Origin: Streptomyces sp. SID486
GTDB lineage: Bacteria; Actinomycetota; Actinomycetes; Streptomycetales; Streptomycetaceae
Length of the DNA: 53,366 bases
NCBI RefSeq assembly: GCF_009865385.1
Contig: NZ_WWJT01000005.1
Span: forward strand, 1-53,366
Direction: 5' to 3'
The translations under genes and the position numbers were made by a program. The notes under the pieces are model-generated. The model saw nothing but the letters and a program-made list of their open reading frames with translations, made no database searches and had not been told where the DNA came from. Positions 1 to 8,166 of the stretch are shown one piece after another; position 1 is the first letter of the stretch, and every line of letters begins with the position of its first letter.

Positions 1-137
1 GCGCCGCGTCCCACCGGCACAGCAACGCCACCCCTCACCCGCCGTCCGCCACCCGTCACCGACCGGCCCGACGGCGGCGCGTCCGACCGGCACCCCTCGC
101 AGCCGCCCGGCGCGGCTCCCGTGCCAAGCTTGGCTTC

Positions 138-602
138 ATGCAGCTCTCCGCCACCCCCTACGAAGAACGCCTCACCGCCCCCCGCTCGTGGTGGCTGATC
201 AGCTTCCTCGTGGGCGTCTCCCTCGCCCTGATCCTGCTGCCGTTCGGCACCCTGCCGCTGCTGGGCGGCCTGGTCGGCGGGACGGCCGTGGCGGCGGTGG
301 TGGCCAGTGCCTACGGCTCGCCGCGCATCCGGGTCGTGGGCGGCCTCCTGATCGCGGGCGAGGCGAAGATCCCGGTGTCGGCGCTCGGCGCGGCACAGGT
401 GCTGGACGCGGAGGAGGCCCGCGCCTGGCGGACGTACAAGGCCGACACCCGCGCCTTCCTGCTGCTGCGCGCGTACATCCCCAGGGCACTGCGCGTGGAG
501 GTCACCGACCCGCAGGACCCGACGCCGTACCTGTACCTGTCGACGCGGGAGCCGGAGAACCTGGCCGCGGCGATCGAGGCGGCACGCGAGGCGCACGCCT
601 AG
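138..602 (+). CDS. DUF3093 family membrane protein
   Basis: A 154-residue protein. Two adjacent hydrophobic segments at about residues 18-58 are probably a membrane hairpin. They are followed by a soluble domain of about 95 residues that ends in a helix rich in Glu and Ala. The pattern (aromatic-rich PRSWW before the first membrane segment, then a short beta-rich domain) fits the actinobacterial DUF3093 family, whose function is unknown. The ATG has no clear Shine-Dalgarno sequence. The gene converges with the EcsC-like gene and the two stops are only 5 bp apart, so the transcripts must overlap. Family assignment is from recognition; no function is proposed. Confidence 0.8.
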   Translation: MQLSATPYEERLTAPRSWWLISFLVGVSLALILLPFGTLPLLGGLVGGTAVAAVVASAYGSPRIRVVGGLLIAGEAKIPVSALGAAQVLDAEEARAWRTYKADTRAFLLLRAYIPRALRVEVTDPQDPTPYLYLSTREPENLAAAIEAAREAHA

Positions 603-607
603 AGCGC

Positions 608-1522
608 TCAGGGCTCCTTCGGGAGGTCACGCATCTTCAGCGGCTGCGCCGGTCTCTCCAGTGGCGGCAGGTCCGGCAGCTCGTCCCACGGCACCTGGGT
701 CTTGCGCAGATCGGCGCGGATGCGTGCGGCGAGCCTCTTGGTGTCCCGGCGGTTCATGACCGCCCCGACCGCGGCGCCGACCATGAACGGCATCAGGTTG
801 GGCAGGTCGCGGACCATCCGCTTCATGATCTGCTGGCGCAGTTCGCGCTTCATCCGGCCGCCGAGGGCCGTGTCGTACGTCGACGGTTTCGTCACGTCGA
901 TGCCGCGCTCCCCCGACCAGGAGGACAGATACGCGGCGGAACGGGTCCTGAGGTTCCCCGGCGGGCGTACGCCGTAGACCTCGTGCAGTTCGGCGATCAG
1001 CTTCAGCTCGATCGCGGCGACCCCGGTGATCTCCGCGGCCAGCTCGGTCGGCATCGCCGGCGGCACCGGCAGCATGGCCGCCGCGCCGATCCCGGCCCCG
1101 ACCGTCGAGGTGCCGGCCGCCGCGCCCGCCACCAGCTTGTCGGCCAGCTCCTCGGGTCCGAGACCGGGGAACTGCCTGCGCAGGTCGGCGAGGTCGCGTA
1201 CGGGTACGCGCGGGGCGATCTCGATGATCCGGTCCGCGAGGTACGCCAGCCCCTCGCGAGCCCGGCTGCCGCCCCTGCGGGCGCCTTCCCGGGCCAGATC
1301 GCGGGCCTTGCCACCCATCACCGCGGCCCGGCGCCGCGCGACGGGCGTGGGCCGCTGCGCCGGTGCCGGCTGGTCCTGCCGGTCGGCCGCCGGTACGAGC
1401 GGGGCTCCCGCTCCAGGTGAGCCCCGCTCGTCGTCACGCGCGCCGTGCGAGCCGTCGGACGGCCCATGGTCCGCTTTCCCCAAGGAGAAGCGGCGCTTCC
1501 GGGGAGGGGTCGAGCCGGACAT
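608..1522 (-). CDS. EcsC-like conserved hypothetical protein
   Basis: A 304-residue protein. The first 60 or so residues are disordered and rich in Pro, Arg and Gly. A Gly/Ala/Pro-rich hydrophobic stretch (about residues 140-185, AGTSTVGAGIGAAAMLPVP) is followed by an IELKLIAELHEVYG helix, then a second hydrophobic patch near residue 240. This arrangement resembles EcsC-family proteins, but I cannot see a catalytic motif, so the family name is tentative. The ATG is preceded by a GAGGACGGG stretch that can act as a ribosome site. It lies 13 bp downstream of the DUF4193 gene on the same strand and is probably cotranscribed with it. Confidence 0.7.
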   Translation of the reverse strand: MSGSTPPRKRRFSLGKADHGPSDGSHGARDDERGSPGAGAPLVPAADRQDQPAPAQRPTPVARRRAAVMGGKARDLAREGARRGGSRAREGLAYLADRIIEIAPRVPVRDLADLRRQFPGLGPEELADKLVAGAAAGTSTVGAGIGAAAMLPVPPAMPTELAAEITGVAAIELKLIAELHEVYGVRPPGNLRTRSAAYLSSWSGERGIDVTKPSTYDTALGGRMKRELRQQIMKRMVRDLPNLMPFMVGAAVGAVMNRRDTKRLAARIRADLRKTQVPWDELPDLPPLERPAQPLKMRDLPKEP

Positions 1523-1535
1523 GGCCGACCCGTCC

Positions 1536-1832
1536 TCAGTCGCAGTCGCGGCAGATCGGCTGGCCGTTCTTCTCCCTGGCCAGCTGGCTGCGGTGGTGCA
1601 CCAGGAAGCAGCTCATGCAGGTGAACTCGTCCTGCTGCTTGGGCAGCACCCGGACGGCCAGTTCCTCGTTCGAGAGGTCGGCGCCGGGCAGTTCGAGGCC
1701 CTCGGCGGCCTCGAACTCGTCGACGTCCACCGCCGAGGTGGACTTGTCGTTCCGCCTGGCCTTCAGCTCTTCAAGGCTGTCCGAGTCGACGTCGTCGTCG
1801 GTCTTGCGTGGAGTGTCGTAATCGGTTGCCAT
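1536..1832 (-). CDS. DUF4193 family zinc-finger-like protein
   Basis: A 98-residue protein. The N-terminal half is acidic and rich in Asp, Glu and Ser. The C-terminus has two CxxC pairs (FTCMSC and ICRDC) separated by about 20 residues, a probable four-cysteine zinc site. This is the signature of the actinobacterial DUF4193 family, which is found near housekeeping genes and has no assigned function. The start was set at the ATG at 1832 because a strong GGGGGAGA site lies just upstream; an in-frame ATG at 1874 has none. It heads a likely two-gene unit with the EcsC-like gene downstream. Confidence 0.85.
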   Translation of the reverse strand: MATDYDTPRKTDDDVDSDSLEELKARRNDKSTSAVDVDEFEAAEGLELPGADLSNEELAVRVLPKQQDEFTCMSCFLVHHRSQLAREKNGQPICRDCD

Positions 1833-2225
1833 ATCGCTCTCCCCCTCTGGGTGTCTGCGGTGTCTCCAGCGCACGTAACGCGTGAGAGGCCGGACTTGTG
1901 CCCGACCTGAGGCGGAGATTTTGCCTCACATCAAGGTCTGTTACTCAATCGACACCCAACCCGACCCCTCAAGAGTGATCGGCTTGGATGGCGGTGAGGA
2001 CCGTACACGGTTCGAATGCCGCACCTCAAAGGCGCCTCACCGTGTACTTCCCGTGATCAAGAGCCCTGAAAACCAGGACTTTCCCGGCTTTCCACCTTCT
2101 GTCATGATCACCGTGCGTACATGGCCGGAATTCCGCCCATGTGATCGATCACACAGGAAGAACCCCGTCCGGTGGTCGAATAATTCCGCGTTCAGCGAAC
2201 AACCACCGCGTGTGTCGGTTCCGGA
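1833..2225. promoter_or_regulatory. Intergenic leader/promoter region of the DUF4193 gene
   Basis: There is no credible gene in these 393 bases. The region lies between the end of cutS and the start of the DUF4193 gene and must hold the latter's promoter. It is less GC-rich than its surroundings. It contains a long-range inverted repeat, GTACACGG (2003-2010) with CCGTGTAC (2040-2047), nested in GGTGAGG/CCTCACC flanks, which could form a hairpin or bind a dimeric regulator. I could not fix a -10/-35 pair. Confidence 0.4.
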
Positions 2226-3473
2226 TCACAGCGGCAGCGTGACGCGCATCTCCAGCCCGCCGCCCTCCCGGGGCCGTGCCAGGATGTGCCCGCCGTGCGC
2301 CCGGGCCACGGACCGGACGATGGACAGGCCGAGACCCACGCCCTTGTCGCTGCCCGTCCGCTCGGTGCGGAGCCGCCGGAAGGGCTCGAAGAGGTTGTCG
2401 ATCTCGTACGCCGGCACCACCGGCCCGGTGTTGGACACGGTCAGCACAGCTTGCCCGTGCTGGACCTCCGTGTTCACCTCGACCCAGCCATTCTCGGACA
2501 CGTTGTACCGCACCGCGTTCTGGACGAGGTTCAGGGCGATCCGCTCCAGCAGCACGCCGTTGCCCTGCACCACGGCCGGCTTCCGCTCGCCGCGGATCTC
2601 CACCCCCTTCGCCTCGGCCTCGGCGTGCACCTGGTCCACGGCCTGCGTGGCGACCTCGGCCAGGTCGACCGGTTTGCGCTCGACGATCTGGTTGTCACTG
2701 CGGGCGAGCAGCAGCAACCCCTCGACCAGCTGTTCGCTGCGCTCGTTGGTGGCCAGCAGGGTCTTGCCGAGCTGCTGCAACTCCACCGGCGCACCCGGAT
2801 CCGACAGGTGGACCTCCAGCAGCGTGCGGTTGATCGCGAGCGGGGTGCGCAGTTCGTGCGAGGCGTTCCCGACGAACCGCTGCTGCGCCGTGAAGGCCCG
2901 CTGCAGCCGCTCCAGCATGTCGTCGAAGGTGTCCGCCAGCTCCTTCAGCTCGTCGTCCGGGCCGTCCAGCTCGATCCGGCGGGACAGGTCGGATCCGGCG
3001 ACCTGGCGGGCGGTGCGGGTGATCCGGCCGAGCGGGGACAGCACGCGGCCGGCCATCGCGTAGCCGAACGCGAAGGCGATCACCGCCAGGCCCAGCAGGG
3101 CCAGCAGGGAGCGGCTGAGCAGGTTGTCCAGGGCCGTCTGGCGCTGCTGGTCCACGCAGTGGGCGATGGCGTCGTTGAAGTCCGGCAGGGACAGGCTGGT
3201 GGTGTTGATCGCGGGGCAGTTGCCGCTGGAGACCTTCAGCTCCTGGTAGGCGACGATCTTGAACAACGGCTGGTTGCCGGTGCTGATCGCCTGCGCGGCC
3301 AGCAGGTAGATGATCGACAGCAGCAGGATGCCGGCGATCAGGAACATGCCGCCGTAGAGCAGGGTGAGGCGTATGCGGATGGTGGGGCGCAGCCAGGGGA
3401 ACGGGGCCTGCGGCCGCCTCGGGTCCCAGGTGGGCTTCGGTGGCGCCTGTGGGGGCGCGGGCGTCGAGGCCAC
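2226..3473 (-). CDS. cutS: CutS sensor histidine kinase
   Basis: A 415-residue membrane sensor kinase. A proline-rich cytoplasmic N-terminus is followed by TM1 (about 36-62), a short extracytoplasmic loop of about 60 residues, TM2 (about 118-140), HAMP (to about 195), the H-box FVGNASHELRTP, an N-box (NLVQNAVRYN) and the GVGLGLSIVRS ATP-binding box. The loop carries two cysteines, C86 and C106, which in the Streptomyces CutRS literature are proposed to sense extracellular redox or secretion stress as a disulfide. The start is GTG, 5 bp after the cutR stop, so the pair is translationally close and cotranscribed. Closeness to the known CutS family in domain layout and partner makes the name secure. 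Confidence 0.93.
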   Translation of the reverse strand: MASTPAPPQAPPKPTWDPRRPQAPFPWLRPTIRIRLTLLYGGMFLIAGILLLSIIYLLAAQAISTGNQPLFKIVAYQELKVSSGNCPAINTTSLSLPDFNDAIAHCVDQQRQTALDNLLSRSLLALLGLAVIAFAFGYAMAGRVLSPLGRITRTARQVAGSDLSRRIELDGPDDELKELADTFDDMLERLQRAFTAQQRFVGNASHELRTPLAINRTLLEVHLSDPGAPVELQQLGKTLLATNERSEQLVEGLLLLARSDNQIVERKPVDLAEVATQAVDQVHAEAEAKGVEIRGERKPAVVQGNGVLLERIALNLVQNAVRYNVSENGWVEVNTEVQHGQAVLTVSNTGPVVPAYEIDNLFEPFRRLRTERTGSDKGVGLGLSIVRSVARAHGGHILARPREGGGLEMRVTLPL

Positions 3474-3478
3474 CGGGA

Positions 3479-4132
3479 TCAGATCCGGTAGCCGGAGCCG
3501 GGCACGGTGACGATCACCGGCGGTTCACCCAGCTTGCGGCGCAGGGTCATGACGGTGACGCGCACGACGTTGGTGAAGGGGTCGGTGTTCTCGTCCCACG
3601 CCTTCTCCAGCAGCTGCTCGGCCGAGACGACCGCGCCCTCGCTGCGCATCAGCACCTCCAGCACCGCGAACTCCTTCGGCGCGAGCTGGACCTCCTTGCC
3701 GTCCCGGAAGACCTCGCGGCGGTTGGGGTCGAGCTTGATGCCGGCGCGCTCCAGGACCGGCGGGAGCGGCACGCTGGTGCGGCGGCCGAGGGCGCGCACG
3801 CGCGCGATCAGCTCGCTGAACGCGAACGGCTTGGGCAGGTAGTCGTCCGCGCCGATCTCCAGGCCCTCGACGCGGTCGCTGACGTCGCCGGACGCAGTGA
3901 GCATCAGCACGCGGGTGGGCATGCCCAGCTCGACGATCTTGCGGCAGACGTCGTCGCCGTGCACGCGCGGGAGGTCGCGGTCGAGGACGACCACGTCGTA
4001 GTCGTTGACGCCGATGCGCTCCAGGGCGGCCGCACCGTCGTACACGACGTCGACGGCCATGGCCTCCCGGCGCAGTCCGGTGGCCACCGCATCGGCGAGC
4101 AGTTGCTCGTCCTCGACGACGAGTACGCGCAC
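3479..4132 (-). CDS. cutR: CutR response regulator (OmpR family)
   Basis: A 217-residue OmpR/PhoB-type regulator. The receiver domain has the acidic pair E8/D9, the phosphoacceptor D51 (VVLDRDLP) and a KPF lysine. A C-terminal winged helix ends GSGYRI. The start is taken at the GTG at 4132 because GGAAGGA lies at the right distance and the product then has the 217 residues known for CutR; an upstream in-frame GTG at 4156 lacks a ribosome site. It is the first gene of the cutRS operon. CutRS controls secreted-protein quality control and, in some species, antibiotic production; that role is known for the family and is not shown by this sequence. Confidence 0.95.
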   Translation of the reverse strand: MRVLVVEDEQLLADAVATGLRREAMAVDVVYDGAAALERIGVNDYDVVVLDRDLPRVHGDDVCRKIVELGMPTRVLMLTASGDVSDRVEGLEIGADDYLPKPFAFSELIARVRALGRRTSVPLPPVLERAGIKLDPNRREVFRDGKEVQLAPKEFAVLEVLMRSEGAVVSAEQLLEKAWDENTDPFTNVVRVTVMTLRRKLGEPPVIVTVPGSGYRI

Positions 4133-4278
4133 GTCGCTTGTCCTTCCTGTGTCCACCCGGGCAGCGCGCCGTGGGCGCGCGCGGGCCAGGGGTCTCCGTA
4201 GGGTGTGACCCCCATCCTGCCCTTTTCGGCCATAAGTCGGCTGTAAGGCGGGGGCGGGGCCGCAGGGACGGGGGTGAC

Positions 4279-4308
4279 GCGGCGGGAATACGAGAAATTC
4301 TCCGCCGC
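4279..4308. promoter_or_regulatory. Inverted repeat between cutR and the 57-aa gene
   Basis: Arms GCGGCGG and CCGCCGC enclose a second small palindrome, GAGAAATTCTC (4290-4300). It sits about 150 bp upstream of the cutR start, in the 413-bp gap between cutR and the divergent small gene. It could be an operator or a hairpin. The rest of 4133-4545 holds no gene that I can support. Confidence 0.4.
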
Positions 4309-4545
4309 TTAGGTTTCTCGGGAGAGGAGCGGGGGGAGGACGGCTTTACACCCCGCGATCACGCTCTGCATGTGCCGCAGCACCATGCGGTACTCCGCCT
4401 TCCGCTTGGCAGAGCGGGCGCGGGTGTCCGGCACCGCCGCCGCTCAGCCGGGCAGCGCTGGGCACCTGCGAGAGCCGTGATCGCCCCTTCCCTACCGGCA
4501 CACCCCCGTGCCACCGACCCACGACCCTGGACGAGGGGGCGCAGC

Positions 4546-4719
4546 ATGGACGCTTTCACCGCAGGACTTCTGCAGCGCATAAAGGCGACCGAGTCCGACC
4601 TGTCGCGGGCTCGTGACGAGGGCGACGACTTCCTGGTCGAGGTGGAGCAGGCAGAGCTCGACGACCTGCGACGCCTCGCCGCCGAACACGGTGTGGAGGT
4701 CGGCGCGTCACGCGTCTGA
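4546..4719 (+). CDS. Small conserved hypothetical protein (57 aa)
   Basis: A 57-residue, acidic, probably all-helical protein (MDAFTAGLLQRIKATESDL then DEGDDFLVEVEQAELDDLRRLAAEHG). Its heptad-like hydrophobic spacing suggests a short coiled coil. A GAGGGGG ribosome site precedes the ATG at good spacing, and a strong hairpin follows the stop. Both support a real gene despite the small size. I do not recognise a named family. It stands alone between cutRS and the ferrochelatase operon. Confidence 0.65.
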   Translation: MDAFTAGLLQRIKATESDLSRARDEGDDFLVEVEQAELDDLRRLAAEHGVEVGASRV

Positions 4720-4730
4720 TCGGCTCGGCA

Positions 4731-4777
4731 GCGCAAGAGGGGACCCCGGCGAATCCAGCGCCTGGGTCCCCTTGCGC
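4731..4777. terminator. Bidirectional hairpin terminator
   Basis: Arms GCGCAAGAGGGGACCC (4731-4746) and GGGTCCCCTTGCGC (4764-4777) pair with only a 2-nt bulge. The hairpin lies between the convergent 57-aa gene and the phosphatase gene and can serve both. Confidence 0.7.
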
Positions 4778-4793
4778 ATGCCGCCGCCCCGGG

Positions 4794-5609
4794 TCAGTCG
4801 TGCCACGCCCCGAAGTCCTCCAGCAGGCGCTGGAGCGGCTCGAAGACCCCGGGCGCACCCGCCACCGTCAGCTCCCGCGACGGGCGCTCTCCGGGCCGTC
4901 CACCGGTCAGGGCGCCCGCCTCCCGGGCGATCAGGTCCCCGGCGGCGTGGTCCCACGCGTGCAGACCCCGCTCGTAGTACCCGTCGAGCCGGCCGCACGC
5001 CACGTCGCACAGGTCGACCGCCGCCGAGCCGCCGCGCCGGATGTCCCGCAGCAGGGGGATGAGCCGGGCGGCGATCCCGGCCTGGTGGGCACGCACTTCG
5101 GTGACGTAGTTGAACCCGGTGGAGACCAGTGCCTGGTCCAGCGGGGGCGCGGGACGGCAGGCGAGCGCTCGTTCGCCCTCCCACGCGCCCGTGGCCCAGG
5201 CGCCGCCGCCACGGACGGCGTGGTACGTCTCACCGCGCATCGGGGCCGCGACGACCCCGACGACGGTCTCGCCGTCCCGCTCGGCCGCGATGGACACCGC
5301 CCAGGTCGGCAGCCCGTAGAGGTAGTTCACGGTGCCGTCCAGCGGGTCGATCACCCAGCGGATGCCGCTGGTGCCCTGGACGGAGGCCCCCTCCTCGCCG
5401 AGGAAGCCGTCGTCGGGGCGCCGGCCGGAGATCAGATCGGTGATCAGCTTCTCGGCGGCGATGTCCATCTCGGTGACGACGTCGATCGGGCTGGACTTGG
5501 TCTTCGCCACGGCCAGGTCGGCCGGGCGGCCGTCCCTCAGCAGTGCGCCCGCGCGGCGGGCGGCCTCCTGGGCCAGGGCGAGCAGGTCCCGGTGCAGGGC
5601 GTCGCTCAC
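4794..5609 (-). CDS. Inositol monophosphatase family protein
   Basis: A 271-residue member of the Mg-dependent inositol monophosphatase/FIG superfamily. Metal-site motifs are in order: GEEGAS, VIDPLDGTVNY and WDHAAGDLIAREAG. Such enzymes hydrolyse inositol-1-phosphate or related sugar phosphates (histidinol phosphate or PAP in some branches), and the substrate cannot be read from sequence. The GTG start at 5609 has GAGGAG upstream and lies 8 bp after the ferrochelatase stop, so the two form an operon. The pairing with a haem-pathway gene looks positional rather than functional. Confidence 0.9.
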   Translation of the reverse strand: MSDALHRDLLALAQEAARRAGALLRDGRPADLAVAKTKSSPIDVVTEMDIAAEKLITDLISGRRPDDGFLGEEGASVQGTSGIRWVIDPLDGTVNYLYGLPTWAVSIAAERDGETVVGVVAAPMRGETYHAVRGGGAWATGAWEGERALACRPAPPLDQALVSTGFNYVTEVRAHQAGIAARLIPLLRDIRRGGSAAVDLCDVACGRLDGYYERGLHAWDHAAGDLIAREAGALTGGRPGERPSRELTVAGAPGVFEPLQRLLEDFGAWHD

Positions 5610-5617
5610 GGGGCTCC

Positions 5618-6745
5618 TCACGCGTAGGGGCTGTCGGCGCCCGCGGCGGCCGGGCGGGGGGCGCGGGCCGGGCAGCAGCCGACCGGGCAGAGCTGGTGGC
5701 TGGGGCCGAGCGCGCCCAGGGCGCAGGGCGTGACGTCCTGGCCGCGCTCCACGGCGGCCCGCTCCAGGATCAGCTCGCGCACGGCCGCGGCGAACCGCGG
5801 GTCCGCGCCCACGGTGGCCGAGCGGCGCACCGGCAGCCCCAGTTCCCCGGCCCTGGCCGTCGCCTCCGTGTCGAGGTCGTAGAGGACCTCCATGTGGTCG
5901 GAGACGAAGCCGATGGGAGCCATGACCACGGCCGGCGCGCCGGCGGCGTGCCGCTCCTCCAGGTGGTCGCAGATGTCGGGCTCCAGCCACGGGATGTGCG
6001 GGGCGCCGGAGCGGGACTGGTAGACGAGCTGCCAGGGATGGTCGACGCCGGTCCGCTCGCGGACGGCGTCGGCGATCAGCCGGGCCACTTCCAGGTGCTG
6101 CGCGACGTAGGCGCCGCCGTCGCCGTGGGCCTCGACGGGGCCGGAGGTGTCGGCGGCGGAGGTCGGGATGGAGTGCGTGGTGAAGGCGATGTGGGCCCCC
6201 GCGCGGACGTCCTCGGGCAGGTCCGCGAGGGAGCGCAGGACGCCGTCGATCATGGGCTCGACGAATCCGGGGTGGTTGAAGTAGTGCCGCAGCTTGTCGG
6301 TCGTCGGCGGCTCCAGCCCCTCCTCCGCCAGGGCGGCCAGCGCGTCGGCCAGGTTCTCGCGGTACTGGCGGCAGCCGGAGTAGGAGGCGTAGGCGCTGGT
6401 GGCCAGGACCAGGATGCGCCGGCGGCCGTCGGCGGCCATCTCGCGCAGGGTGTCCGTCAAATACGGGGCCCAGTTGCGGTTGCCCCAGTAGACCGGCAGG
6501 TCGAGGCCGTGCTCGGCGAAGTCCTTGCGCAGGGCGTCCAGCAGGGCGCGGTTCTGGTCGTTGATGGGGCTGACCCCGCCGAACAGGAAGTAGTGCTGCC
6601 CGACTTCCTTGAGGCGTTCCTTGGGGATGCCGCGCCCGCGCGTGACGTTCTCCAGGAACGGGACCACGTCGTCCGGGCCTTCGGGGCCGCCGAAGGAGAG
6701 CAGGAGCAGGGCGTCGTACGGGGTGGCATCGAGCGCGTCTGGCAT
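5618..6745 (-). CDS. hemH: Ferrochelatase (coproporphyrin III type)
   Basis: A 375-residue ferrochelatase. The N-terminus reads [22 protein letters not shown] central FTTHSIP holds the active-site His, and a [19 protein letters not shown] block holds the conserved acidic metal-path residues. In actinobacteria this enzyme inserts Fe into coproporphyrin III (the CpfC reaction) in the cytoplasm or at the membrane face. The C-terminal cysteines ([15 protein letters not shown]) together with the internal YSGC fit the [2Fe-2S] cluster ligands of actinobacterial ferrochelatases. It heads an operon with the phosphatase gene. A possible iron box lies about 110 bp upstream in the divergent region. Confidence 0.95.
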   Translation of the reverse strand: MPDALDATPYDALLLLSFGGPEGPDDVVPFLENVTRGRGIPKERLKEVGQHYFLFGGVSPINDQNRALLDALRKDFAEHGLDLPVYWGNRNWAPYLTDTLREMAADGRRRILVLATSAYASYSGCRQYRENLADALAALAEEGLEPPTTDKLRHYFNHPGFVEPMIDGVLRSLADLPEDVRAGAHIAFTTHSIPTSAADTSGPVEAHGDGGAYVAQHLEVARLIADAVRERTGVDHPWQLVYQSRSGAPHIPWLEPDICDHLEERHAAGAPAVVMAPIGFVSDHMEVLYDLDTEATARAGELGLPVRRSATVGADPRFAAAVRELILERAAVERGQDVTPCALGALGPSHQLCPVGCCPARAPRPAAAGADSPYA

Positions 6746-6855
6746 GAGTCGATCCTGCCACTCGGCACCGACACCGGGGAAACAGCGGGACGAAGAGTCG
6801 CGTTCGAGGTGATCAGGGGTGATTCCTCCCGGTGATTGTCCGAGCGCACAGCCCG

Positions 6856-6874
6856 TGCGATTAGGGTCACCTAA
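6856..6874. promoter_or_regulatory. Candidate iron box (DmdR1/IdeR type)
   Basis: The 14-base core TTAGGGTCACCTAA (6861-6874) matches 13 of 14 positions of the right side of the Streptomyces iron-box consensus TTAGGTTAGGCTCACCTAA. The left five bases match poorly. It lies between hemH and the divergent MFS gene, 53 bp before the latter's GTG. Regulation of either gene by iron is inference. Confidence 0.45.
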
Positions 6875-6927
6875 CTTGTAATCTGTATCTCCAGCCTTCG
6901 CGCCTTACCGACCGCTTCGGAGTCCCC

Positions 6928-8166
6928 GTGCCCAGCCCCTACAGAGCCCTGTTCGCCGCGCCCGGCACCAGGGCCTTCTCCGCCGCGGGATTCCTCGGCC
7001 GGATGCCGCTGTCCATGATGGGCATCGGCGTGGTCACGATGATCTCCCAGCTCACCGGGCGGTACGGTCTCGCGGGCGCGCTGTCGGCCACCATCGCGCT
7101 GTCCGCCGCCGCGCTCGGGCCGCAGATCTCCCGGCTGGTGGACCGGCACGGCCAGCGCCGGGTGCTGCGCCCCGCGACCCTGGTGGCCCTGGCCGCGGGG
7201 GCAGGTCTGCTGCTCGCCGCCCACTTCCGGTGGCCGGACTGGGTGCTGTTCGTGTGCGCGGCCGGGATCGGGGCGGTGCCGAGCCTGGGCGCGATGATCC
7301 GCGCGCGCTGGGCGGCGCTGTACCGGGGGACGCCCGAGCTGCACACCGCCTACTCCTTCGAGTCGGTCGTGGACGAGGTCTGCTTCATCTTCGGGCCGAT
7401 CATCTCCATCGGCCTGTCCACCGCCTGGTTCCCGGAGGCGGGCCCGCTGCTGGCCGCCTGCTTCCTGGCGGTCGGCGTCTTCTGGCTGACCGCCCAGCGC
7501 GCCACCGAGCCGGAGCCGCACCCGCGCGGGCAGTCCGGCGGCGGCAGCGCCCTGCGCGCGGTGGGGCTCCGGGTCCTGGTGGCCACCTTCGTGGCGACGG
7601 GGGCGATCTTCGGAGCCGTGGACGTGGTCACCGTCGCCTTCGCCGACGAGCGCGGCCACAAGGGCGCCGCGAGCCTGGTCCTGGCGCTGTACGCGGCGGG
7701 TTCCTGCGCCTCGGGCGTGGTCTACGGGCTGCTGCGGTTCAGCGGTGCTCCGGAGCGCCGCTGGCTGCTGGGCGTGGCCGCGATGGCCGTGAGTATGATC
7801 CCCCTCCTACTGGTCGGAAACCTGCCGCTTCTGGCCGTGGCGCTGTTCGTTGCGGGTCTGTCCATCGCTCCGACGATGATCACGACGATGTCCCTCATCG
7901 AAGAGCACGTACCTCGCGCGCAGCTCACCGAAGGCATGACCTGGGTGAGCACCGGCCTCGCGGTCGGTGTCGCGCTCGGCTCCTCCGCGGCCGGCTGGGT
8001 GATCGACGCGGCCGGGGCGCGGGCCGGGTACGGGGTTCCGGTCGTGTCCGGCGCCGTCGCGGTCGCGGTCGGTTTCCTCGGGTACCGCCGGCTGCGCAGG
8101 CCGGCCGCGGGTCGGGGAGGCACCGTTGAGCAGCACAGCGAGCGGGAAGAACGGCACCTGGCGTAA
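6928..8166 (+). CDS. MFS transporter
   Basis: A 412-residue integral membrane protein with about 12 hydrophobic segments in two halves of six, joined by a charged loop near residue 190. The DRHGQRR turn after TM2-3 is the typical MFS motif-A position. The substrate is unknown. The GTG start at 6928 is followed at once by the first membrane segment region (residues 1-60). The stop overlaps the next gene by 41 bp, so the two are translationally coupled. A candidate iron box upstream makes a metal- or siderophore-linked role possible, but this is weak evidence. Confidence 0.85.
   Translation: MPSPYRALFAAPGTRAFSAAGFLGRMPLSMMGIGVVTMISQLTGRYGLAGALSATIALSAAALGPQISRLVDRHGQRRVLRPATLVALAAGAGLLLAAHFRWPDWVLFVCAAGIGAVPSLGAMIRARWAALYRGTPELHTAYSFESVVDEVCFIFGPIISIGLSTAWFPEAGPLLAACFLAVGVFWLTAQRATEPEPHPRGQSGGGSALRAVGLRVLVATFVATGAIFGAVDVVTVAFADERGHKGAASLVLALYAAGSCASGVVYGLLRFSGAPERRWLLGVAAMAVSMIPLLLVGNLPLLAVALFVAGLSIAPTMITTMSLIEEHVPRAQLTEGMTWVSTGLAVGVALGSSAAGWVIDAAGARAGYGVPVVSGAVAVAVGFLGYRRLRRPAAGRGGTVEQHSEREERHLA

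Noticed and set aside
1..137. A possible partial gene at the left edge
   Set aside because: The short Pro/Ala/Arg-rich frames have no start, ribosome site or family; it looks like the upstream region of the DUF3093 gene.
4133..4156. An upstream GTG start for CutR
   Set aside because: It has no ribosome site and would add eight residues not seen in the 217-residue CutR family; GTG 4132 has GGAAGGA.
4282..4312. Sigma-R-like GGAAT upstream of the small gene near cutR
   Set aside because: GGAAT is followed after 18 bp by CTT rather than GTT, and the orientation does not lead into cutR. It is explained better as part of the inverted repeat.
4794..6761. A single 655-codon frame covering the phosphatase and ferrochelatase genes
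   Set aside because: Only its last 271 codons are real. The upstream part is a shadow of the ferrochelatase, which is read in another frame, and a GTG with GAGGAG at 5609 marks the true start.
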